From Pseudarthrobacter sp. NIBRBAC000502772 (GTDB taxonomy: Bacteria; Actinomycetota; Actinomycetes; Actinomycetales; Micrococcaceae), in contig NZ_CP041188.1 of the NCBI RefSeq assembly GCF_006517235.1, forward strand, positions 4,650,001 through 4,714,000: 64,000 bases of DNA, written 5' to 3'. Of this stretch, positions 17,786 to 24,072 are shown one piece after another; positions within the stretch are counted from its first letter, which is position 1, and every line of letters starts with the position of its first letter. Both the position numbers and the translations under genes were made by a program. The notes beneath the pieces were generated by a model. It was not told the origin of the DNA, made no database searches, and was given only the letters and a program-made list of their open reading frames with translations.

Positions 17786-18940
17786 TCATCCGGCGACCTC
17801 GGTGAAGAGGGTCGCGGGGCTCTTCACCACCTTCGCGATGGCGCCATGCAGGATTGCCGCCTGTCCGAGCTCGGCGAAGACCACTTCGGTCAGGGACGGC
17901 GCTGACCTCTGGACCGTGCCGCGGAGCTTTTCCCGCGCATCGCGGGTCAGGAGGACCGCGTCGCCGGAGAAGATCACGCGTGCGGGGTTGACGACGCAAA
18001 CGCAGATGATGGCGGCGAAAGCCCAGGCCTGAATAACGTCATCCAGCAGCCGGACAGCCGCCGGCGAATCGGCGCTGCAGAGGGATTCCACCACCGTTTC
18101 CTCAGCGAGCGACAGACCGAGCAGCGCGCCGGACTCGCGGATGCCGGCGGCGGTCCAGCGCCGTTCGTAGTCTCCGCGTTCCCCGCGCGGGCTGGCCGCC
18201 AAACCCTGCGGAAGGAAGCCGATTTCGCCTGCGGAACGGCTTGATCCTTCCAGGACCTCTCCGCCGGCGATGATCGTCGCGCCGATGCCCTCGGCAACAT
18301 GGATCAGGACCAGGTCCTCCACGCCGTTGCCCGCGCCGTCCACCCGCTCCCCCAGGGCGATCAGGTTGACGTCATTTTCCACCGTGGTGCGGAGCCCTGT
18401 TGCGGCTTCGAGTTCGTCCACGAGGCGAAGGTGGGCAACGGGGCCGAACGCGGGCGCCAGGGCCACGGAACCGTCGGAGGCGACGACGCCGGGCAGTGCC
18501 ACCACCACGTGAACGGGCGGTATCACCGCCCGACGGTGGAGTGACATCACAGTACTCGCCGTGCTGCCCACCGGGTCCGCGGGATCGAAATCCTGTTCAG
18601 CGGCATCCAGGCGGTTGCCGTCCAGGTCCACCAGGGCGCACCAGATCCGGGTGCCACGGAGACCGACGACGGCGATGGTCACCGAGGAGCGGTTGAGCTC
18701 GATCAGCGTCCGCCGCCGGCCGCCGGTCGATTCCTGTTGCCCCACAACCCGCAGGTAGCCGGCGTCGCTGAGGTCCTGCACGATGCCCGTGACCGTGGAG
18801 GGGCTGTAACCGGTCCGGTGCGCCAGGTCTGTCCGGGCCAGGGGACCCGCCTCCAGCAGGGTGCTGAAGATGGCGCTGACCCGGATTCTGCGCAGCGCAT
18901 CCCTCCCCGTCGGGGCGTCGCGCTGTGATCCAGGTAACAT
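17786..18940 (-). CDS. ROK-family (XylR/NagC-like) transcriptional regulator
   Basis: About 384 residues: a MarR-like winged helix at the N-terminus (ARTDLAHRTGYSPSTVTGIVQDLSDAGYL) followed by a ROK domain. The kinase motifs are degraded (GERGDYERRW replaces the usual zinc CGCG motif), as expected for a regulator. ATG 18940 has no ribosome site; a TTGCGC-17-TATAAA promoter would start the RNA at this ATG, so a leaderless mRNA is likely. A XylR-like inverted repeat overlaps that promoter, implying autoregulation. It heads the importer-lyase-kinase-amidohydrolase operon. Confidence 0.88.
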   Translation of the reverse strand: MLPGSQRDAPTGRDALRRIRVSAIFSTLLEAGPLARTDLAHRTGYSPSTVTGIVQDLSDAGYLRVVGQQESTGGRRRTLIELNRSSVTIAVVGLRGTRIWCALVDLDGNRLDAAEQDFDPADPVGSTASTVMSLHRRAVIPPVHVVVALPGVVASDGSVALAPAFGPVAHLRLVDELEAATGLRTTVENDVNLIALGERVDGAGNGVEDLVLIHVAEGIGATIIAGGEVLEGSSRSAGEIGFLPQGLAASPRGERGDYERRWTAAGIRESGALLGLSLAEETVVESLCSADSPAAVRLLDDVIQAWAFAAIICVCVVNPARVIFSGDAVLLTRDAREKLRGTVQRSAPSLTEVVFAELGQAAILHGAIAKVVKSPATLFTEVAG

Positions 18941-18941
18941 A

Positions 18942-18968
18942 CTTACTTTATACGGCGAATAAAGTAAG
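18942..18968. promoter_or_regulatory. ROK/XylR-like operator, 10-bp arms
   Basis: An inverted repeat with arms CTTACTTTAT and ATAAAGTAAG separated by 7 nt. Its layout and A/T-rich arms resemble XylR operators of other Gram-positive bacteria. It covers the -10 box and spacer of the regulator promoter, 2 nt upstream of the start codon. Confidence 0.75.
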
Positions 18969-18975
18969 AGCGCAA
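18947..18975 (-). promoter_or_regulatory. Promoter of the ROK regulator operon (leaderless)
   Basis: On the minus strand, TTGCGC (18970-18975), a 17-nt spacer and TATAAA (18947-18952). The distance from the -10 box to the ATG is 6 nt, placing transcription start at or next to the start codon. Confidence 0.65.
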
Positions 18976-18986
18976 GGGGTGGGCGG

Positions 18987-19018
18987 CGGACGACGGCGGG
19001 ACGTCCCGCCGTCGTCCG
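18987..19018. repeat. Palindromic element, copy 3 (gapless, divergent context)
   Basis: A perfect 32-bp palindrome with centre ggacgtcc. It is the only copy between two divergent starts (ROK regulator and MFS transporter), upstream of the regulator's -35 box, so it cannot be a simple 3'-end terminator for either gene. Confidence 0.8.
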
Positions 19019-19095
19019 TTTGCGTAGGTGCCCGCGCCGAAAGTACACCGCGGTGACCGTGTCCACGAGCGTCGGTTGTCAGTAAACTGGGACGC

Positions 19096-20532
19096 ATGAC
19101 CGAGCACGAACCGGCCCCGGCCGGCGTCGCAGCGGCTGCAGGCCCGGCCGATGCCGACGCCATCGATACGTCCTTACGCACTCCGGCGCAGCGGTCCCGC
19201 ACGTTCGCGGGGATCCTGGTGAACACCGCCCTCGCCAACATCACCACGAGCTACCTGTGGTTCGCCCTGACGTTCTGGGTGTACCTGGAGACGCGGAACG
19301 TGATCGCCACCGGGGTGATCGGCGGCGCGTACATGCTATTGATCGCCCTTTCCAGCATCAGCTTCGGCACCTACGTGGACCGCTACCGGAAGCTGGCAGT
19401 GATGCGCTTCGCCGCCGGTTTCACGCTGGTGATGTTCGTGCTGTCCGGGGTGATGTTCCTACTAACACCGGCCGCCAGCATGCTGGACCTGACACTGCCG
19501 TGGTTCTGGGTCTTCGCCATGATCATCCTGATCGGTGCGGTGGTGGAAAACATGCGGAACATTGCCCTCTCCACCACGGTCACCATCCTTATCGAGCCTG
19601 ACCGGCGGGCCAACGCCAACGGGATGGTGGGCATGGTGCAAGGGCTGGCATTCATCGTCACCTCCGTGCTCTCGGGGCTGTCGGTGGGATTGCTTGGCAT
19701 GGGGTGGACGATCGTCGTCGCTTTGGTGCTGACGGCCCTGGCCTTCGCGCACTTACTCACGCTGCGCATGCCCGAGGAAGTGCGGGTGGCCGCCACGGAC
19801 GCCCACGGCACGTTCGACCTGCGCGGATCCCTCGCCGCAGTGCTGGCGATTGCCGGGCTGTTCGCGCTGATCCTGTTCTCCACGTTCAACAACTTCATCG
19901 GCGGCGTCTACATGGCGCTGATGGATCCGTACGGCCTGGAGATGTTCCCGGTGGAACTGTGGGGAACCGTCTTCGCAGTCGGCGCCACCGGGTTCATCCT
20001 GGGTGGCGCGGTGATCGGCAAGTTCGGGCTCGGGGCCAACCCGTTGCGCACCATGCTCATCGCGGTGGTCGTCATGGGCGTCCTCGGTGCGGTGTTCACG
20101 GTGCGGGAGTGGGCGTGGCTCTACATCGCCGGCATCTGGCTGTACATGGTCCTGATCCCCTTCGTGGAGGCCGCCGAACAGACGGTCATCCAGCGGGTGG
20201 TGCCGTTGCCGCGGCAGGGCCGGGTGTTCGGATTCGCCATGGCATTCGAGTCCGCGGCAGCGCCGATCACCGCGTTCCTCATCGCGCCGATCGCCCAGGT
20301 CTGGATCATCCCGTACGCTCGGTCCACGGAGGGCGCTGCCCAGCTGGCTCCGCTGCTCGGCGAGGGCGTCTCCCGCGGCATCGCCCTGGTGTTCCTGGTG
20401 GCCGGCATCATCATGATCGCCGCCGCGTTGCTGGCCTTCCTGACCCCGGTCTACCGCCGGGTCTCGGCGACGTATGCGCAGGCAGCTGCCGAGGCGCCGG
20501 AGACGGCGGAATCGCCCCCTCCGGATAAGTAG
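19096..20532 (+). CDS. Major facilitator superfamily transporter
   Basis: 478 residues with about twelve membrane segments, an Ala/Pro/Glu-rich N-terminal cytoplasmic tail and the loop 2-3 motif SFGTYVDRYRKLAVMR, characteristic of MFS drug/metabolite exporters. Insertion-rich loops before segment 7 and a Pro/Glu tail are visible. It is transcribed away from the ROK operon and is convergent with the GPP34 gene, with palindrome copy 4 between. Substrate unknown. Confidence 0.85.
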   Translation: MTEHEPAPAGVAAAAGPADADAIDTSLRTPAQRSRTFAGILVNTALANITTSYLWFALTFWVYLETRNVIATGVIGGAYMLLIALSSISFGTYVDRYRKLAVMRFAAGFTLVMFVLSGVMFLLTPAASMLDLTLPWFWVFAMIILIGAVVENMRNIALSTTVTILIEPDRRANANGMVGMVQGLAFIVTSVLSGLSVGLLGMGWTIVVALVLTALAFAHLLTLRMPEEVRVAATDAHGTFDLRGSLAAVLAIAGLFALILFSTFNNFIGGVYMALMDPYGLEMFPVELWGTVFAVGATGFILGGAVIGKFGLGANPLRTMLIAVVVMGVLGAVFTVREWAWLYIAGIWLYMVLIPFVEAAEQTVIQRVVPLPRQGRVFGFAMAFESAAAPITAFLIAPIAQVWIIPYARSTEGAAQLAPLLGEGVSRGIALVFLVAGIIMIAAALLAFLTPVYRRVSATYAQAAAEAPETAESPPPDK

Positions 20533-20543
20533 GAACTTACAGA

Positions 20544-20581
20544 AACCGGACGACGGCGGGACCTCCCGCCGTCGTCCGGTT
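20544..20581. terminator. Palindromic element, copy 4 (CC centre)
   Basis: An 18-bp stem with cc centre; the outer bases are changed in both arms (accgg/ccggt instead of agcgg/ccgct), a compensatory difference that preserves pairing. Located 12 nt after the MFS stop and 2 nt before the GPP34 stop (convergent). Confidence 0.82.
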
Positions 20582-20583
20582 CC

Positions 20584-21222
20584 CTACGTTGCGGCTTCCG
20601 CCTCCGCCAGCCTGATCATGCGGAGCTCGCCGGCCACCGCGCGGGACGGCCAATAGTCATTCGCCAGTTCCCTCGCATGGCCCTGATCCGCTGCCGGGAA
20701 GATTTTCCCGAGCAGCTCCGCCGAGTAGAGCAGCGCGGTCAGTGCGGTGGTACGCGGATCGGAGGCTCCACCCCTGAGCGCGGCCTCGACCCCTTTCAGC
20801 AGCGCTGCCTCAGGAGCGTGGTTCTTCTCCGGGTACCGCGTGGTCCTGAACAGGCCAAGGTGCCGTTCGCCCACGTGGTCCACGATGCCCAGCGCCGCCA
20901 TCCCCTCATAGACACGGTGCAGCTCAGCGCGGCTCTCCAGCATCGAGACCCACCGTTTGGGAGTGTGCGGTCGCGACGTATCCCGGATGAGTTCCAGCTG
21001 GTGCTGGAAATCCGTTTGCGGGGTGGCGCCGGTAGCCCTGACATGCTTCCCCTGCAGCTCGATGGCGCCGAGCAGGTCCAGCTCGGCCAGTATCGCCCCG
21101 GCCAAAGCGACCTTGAGCACAACATGTGGAACGGCGGGCTGGCCGTCCTTGTCGTTGGTCGCCAGCAGGAGCAACGCCTGGGGAATGTTCAGCTCTTCCG
21201 CCCTGGGTATTTCAGCGTCCAT
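20584..21222 (-). CDS. GPP34 (GOLPH3-like) family protein, short paralogue
   Basis: 212 residues of the GPP34 family: LNIPQALLLLATNDKDGQP near the N-terminus, AGAILAELDLLGAIEL, and a C-terminal FPAADQGHARELANDYWPSRAV. Eukaryotic relatives bind phosphatidylinositol phosphate at the Golgi; bacterial members are common in actinobacteria and their role is unknown, with membrane-surface binding the best guess. It is closely similar to the protein at 22512 but lacks that protein's low-complexity insert. The two genes also share their upstream sequence, including a hairpin. Start fixed by the shared MDAE N-terminus. Confidence 0.85.
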   Translation of the reverse strand: MDAEIPRAEELNIPQALLLLATNDKDGQPAVPHVVLKVALAGAILAELDLLGAIELQGKHVRATGATPQTDFQHQLELIRDTSRPHTPKRWVSMLESRAELHRVYEGMAALGIVDHVGERHLGLFRTTRYPEKNHAPEAALLKGVEAALRGGASDPRTTALTALLYSAELLGKIFPAADQGHARELANDYWPSRAVAGELRMIRLAEAEAAT

Positions 21223-21229
21223 AGGATCA

Positions 21230-21255
21230 TGGTGGACCCGACCGGGCGCCCACCA
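21230..21255 (-). promoter_or_regulatory. Conserved 5' leader hairpin, GPP34 copy 1
   Basis: tggtgg (21230-21235) pairs with ccacca (21250-21255) just upstream of the start codon. The same arms and spacing occur before the paralogue at 22512, while the loop sequence differs. Confidence 0.45.
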
Positions 21256-21282
21256 CAACGGTGATTCTCCGGCACTAACGCT

Positions 21283-21345
21283 CAACGCGGGGTCACTTAC
21301 TGCCCAATTACGGGCACATATCGGGCCAAAAGTGACCCCGCGTTG
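21283..21345. repeat. REP-like nested inverted repeat
   Basis: 16-bp perfect arms (caacgcggggtcactt and complement) flank a 31-nt loop that itself contains the hairpin tgccc-aattac-gggca (21301-21316). The cloverleaf-like layout resembles bacterial REP/BIME-type elements. It lies in the 223-nt gap upstream of the short GPP34 gene and before the debranching-enzyme remnant; no ORF explains it. Confidence 0.7.
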
Positions 21346-21445
21346 GCCGTAGCGCAGGGGAGCCAGCAAGCGTAGCGTCGTTTGGAGAAACGGCGGGTGC
21401 CGGCAGCCGTGGGACCGACAGGCAAACGGCACCCTCGCTAGGTTC

Positions 21446-22504
21446 TTGGAGGTGGCCACGGTGGCTGGATGGAATGCTGACACGGCGGCCGGCCCGCTGG
21501 GGGCCGGGTCGGTCACGTTGGTCGAGGGATCGTCCTTCTGCATTTCTTTGCCGAACGGGGACATCAATGCCGACCATCCGCATGGTCTTTTCGTGCAGGA
21601 TGCCCGCATCCTCTCGGGCTGGAGTCTGACCGTTGATGGCCAGCCGCTTGAACCTTTGGCGGCGGAGACGAAGGAGCCGTACCGGGCGCTGTTTGTCGGG
21701 CGGGTTCCCCGCTCTGACGGTCGAGGCCGACTTCGCGGACCTCTTCGAGGTGAAAGAGGCACGGATCCAGCGGCGCTGGGACGAAACGCGCCAGGCCGAC
21801 GGCGGCACGCTCACCATCCGCGCCGTCTGGCAGGACGTCCGGAAGGGCGTCGCCATCCAGGCACGCGTAGCAGACATAACGCCGGAAGCCCTCACCTACA
21901 AGGTGACCATCCCGCCGCACGGCCACTGGAGCACCGTCCTGACCGTGGCGCCCAGCACCGAGGGAGACAGCCCCGCGGCGGCATTCGTCCATCCCGACGC
22001 GAACGGATTGTCGCCCCGGGACCTGCGCCGGCAGGAATGGGTGGCCAAGATTCCGGTGCTCCAGATGGGAAACCGGTCCATCGAACGGACCCTGCGGCGC
22101 AGCTACGACGATCTAGGTGCCCTTCGGATCGAGGACCCCGATCATCCGGAACGTGTCGTGGTGGCCGCCGGCGCACCCTGGTTCATGACACTGTTCGGCC
22201 GCGACTCGCTGTGGGCTTCAGTCATGGCGATGCCGGTTGACCCGTCCCTGGCCCTTGGCACGCTGCAGACCCTGGCAGGAACCGGGCAAGATCCTCCACG
22301 AAGTCCGGCTGGAGACGTCGAGCTGTTCTGCGGGTTCAGCCGGGAGCAGCTCGCCGGATCACCATCGACATTGCCGATTCCGTCCCTTCCGTCCAGGGAC
22401 TGCCGGAAGGGATGGCGTTCCACCGCGGGCACCGTCCGTGGATGAGTGAACTCGTAGCGCAGGCCGATTCGCGCCGAACGGAAGCGCGGCGCGACCGCGC
22501 CTAG
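21446..22504 (+). pseudogene. Glycogen-debranching-enzyme-like gene, multiply deleted
   Basis: Pieces of an amylo-alpha-1,6-glucosidase (GDE N-terminal domain plus GH63-like domain) lie in order but in changing frames. They are an N-terminal part with DINADHPHGLFVQDARILSG, a middle part from LTVEADFADLFEVKEARIQR to WFMTLFGRDSLW and LGTLQTLA, then PGKILHEVRL in another frame, ELFCGFSREQ, and a C-terminal ITIDIADSVPSVQGL ending at 22504. About 345 codons remain of an expected 650-720, so at least four internal deletions and frame changes have occurred. No function is expected. It is flanked by the two GPP34 paralogues. Confidence 0.85.
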
Positions 22505-22511
22505 CGATTTA

Positions 22512-23309
22512 TCACAGGTTCGCGGCTTCTTGCTCCGCCAGTCTGATCATCCGAAGTTCGTCCTCTACCGCGCGGGACGGCCAATAGTCCTTCGACAGCT
22601 CAGTTGCCCGGGTCAGATCTGCCGCCGGGAAGAGCTTGCCCAGCATTCCGGCCGCCTGAAGCAGGGCGATCAGCACTATGGTCCTGGCATCGGGCGCCTT
22701 CGAATCAGGCTTGGCATCAGTCGCCCCGGCAGCTGGCTTCGTGGCCTCGGACGCCCCCGCATCGGACGCGGCATCACTGGTCCCCGCATCAGAGCCGGCG
22801 TCGGTCGCCGTGGTATCGGTCGCCGTCGTATCCGGCGGCTCAAGATCGGACGGCGGGCCGCTGAGTGCGGCCTGGATCTTTTCCAGGAGCGCCGCCTCCG
22901 GAGCGTGGTCCTTCTCCGGGTACCGCGCGGCCCGGAACCGGCCCAGGTGCTTTTCGCCGACATGTTCCACGATGCCCAGTGACGCCATGCCCTCGTAGAC
23001 ACGCTGCACTACGGCGCGGCCCTCCAGCATGCCCACCCAACCCTTGGGGCTGTGGGGCCGGGATTTGCCGCGGATGACTTCGAGCTCGCGCTGGAAGTCT
23101 GTTTGCGGGGCGTCGCCGGTGGCCCTGACGCGCTTCCCCTGCAGCTCGATCGCACCGATCAGGTCCAGCTCGGCCAGTATTGCCCCTGCCACAGTGGTCC
23201 TGAGTGCGAACACCGGCACTTCGGGTTTGCCGTTCATGTCGTTCGTTGCCAGCAGAAGGAAGGCCTGGGGAAGGTTCAGCTCCGCGGCCTTCGGTGTTTC
23301 AGCGTCCAT
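22512..23309 (-). CDS. GPP34 (GOLPH3-like) family protein with low-complexity insert
   Basis: 265 residues, paralogous to the protein at 20584 along nearly its whole length (LNLPQAFLLLATNDMNGKP, AGAILAELDLIGAIELQGK, WPSRAVEDELRMIRLAEQE). It differs by an inserted stretch of about 50 residues rich in Ala, Thr, Asp and Ser at about residues 155-205, which looks disordered and built from short repeats (TTATD, SDAG). Bacterial role unknown; membrane association is inferred from the eukaryotic family. Start fixed by conservation with the paralogue. It ends 8 nt from the stop of the convergent pseudogene, without a palindromic element. Confidence 0.85.
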   Translation of the reverse strand: MDAETPKAAELNLPQAFLLLATNDMNGKPEVPVFALRTTVAGAILAELDLIGAIELQGKRVRATGDAPQTDFQRELEVIRGKSRPHSPKGWVGMLEGRAVVQRVYEGMASLGIVEHVGEKHLGRFRAARYPEKDHAPEAALLEKIQAALSGPPSDLEPPDTTATDTTATDAGSDAGTSDAASDAGASEATKPAAGATDAKPDSKAPDARTIVLIALLQAAGMLGKLFPAADLTRATELSKDYWPSRAVEDELRMIRLAEQEAANL

Positions 23310-23316
23310 ACGAACA

Positions 23317-23341
23317 TGGTGGCCCTATTGGGCGCCCACCA
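23317..23341 (-). promoter_or_regulatory. Conserved 5' leader hairpin, GPP34 copy 2
   Basis: tggtgg (23317-23322) pairs with ccacca (23336-23341), with an additional inner ccc/ggg pairing. It is the same arrangement as upstream of the short GPP34 gene. Confidence 0.45.
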
Positions 23342-23385
23342 CAATGAGGATTTACAAGCGGACAACGGCGCCCTCTGCCCACGTC

Positions 23386-24072
23386 CTATTTGGGGACGGG
23401 AACGGACGACGGCGGGACGTCCCGCCGTCGTACGCTTGCGTTGGGTGCCGCTGGCCGTCGCGCGGTGAGCACCGCGTTGATGAACCAGACAGGCAGCGTG
23501 AGTCCGCAGGCAACCGTCAGGGGCGGCAACACCATGACAGGCACACACGCCACACCGACCGCTACCGCCAGCAGCGACCGGCCCGGACGGCGCAGTGCGG
23601 CGCTCACGGCCGACTTCACCATGACGCCGGCCGTGAGAACGTCGTTGTCCGGTTCGCTGGCCAGCACGATGTAGTTCACGGTGAACGCCAGCACGGCCAG
23701 GAGTATGGGCAGCTGGGCCCCGAGCAGGACGACACTCATGGGCGTCGGGTGGCCGGCAAGCCACAGCATATTCGCCGTGACCACTCCAAAAGCCAGGGGA
23801 ATGCCGGCGGCGGCCGGCAGGTCCCTGCGCCAGGACGTTCGCACGGAGCGGACCACACCGAGGAAGGCCTCGTCGTCAGTGTGGCCGATGGACCGCAGCA
23901 CCCGGGTGGCCCCGACAAGCCCGGAAAGCCACGTCACGACGGGGAGCAAAAAGAGAATGGCCGCGATGTTGGCCAGGAACAGGCTGGAGGGATAGCGCAG
24001 GAGTCCCAGGGACGCTGCTGCCAGGCCCTCCGGCCTCGATCCGCCAGGCCCGGACCCGTTAAGTGTCGTCAT
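23386..24072 (-). CDS. YesL-like (DUF624) membrane protein with repeat-derived C-terminus
   Basis: 228 residues with about five membrane segments (for example SLFLANIAAILFLLPVVTWL) and the DUF624/YesL pattern. In Bacillus, yesL lies in the rhamnogalacturonan locus; here it is the last gene behind two heparinase-like genes, overlapping the upstream stop by 4 nt. The last 17 or so residues (SVRRRDVPPSSVPVPK) are translated from palindromic element copy 5, so the element appears to have replaced the original stop. Role unknown, perhaps an accessory of carbohydrate uptake. Confidence 0.78.
   Translation of the reverse strand: MTTLNGSGPGGSRPEGLAAASLGLLRYPSSLFLANIAAILFLLPVVTWLSGLVGATRVLRSIGHTDDEAFLGVVRSVRTSWRRDLPAAAGIPLAFGVVTANMLWLAGHPTPMSVVLLGAQLPILLAVLAFTVNYIVLASEPDNDVLTAGVMVKSAVSAALRRPGRSLLAVAVGVACVPVMVLPPLTVACGLTLPVWFINAVLTARRPAAPNASVRRRDVPPSSVPVPK
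23403..23434. repeat. Palindromic element, copy 5 (gapless, one mismatch, inside a gene 3' end)
   Basis: A 32-nt palindrome with centre ggacgtcc and one mismatch (position 23432), followed by the conserved tail cgcttgcgttgggtgccgct. It lies inside the last codons of the YesL-like gene. A degraded half copy (agcggacaacggcg) is visible at 23357-23370. Confidence 0.8.

Noticed and set aside
21446..22504. Debranching-enzyme fragments as two separate small genes
   Set aside because: The fragments follow the order of one known enzyme with missing pieces between, so decay of one gene is simpler.
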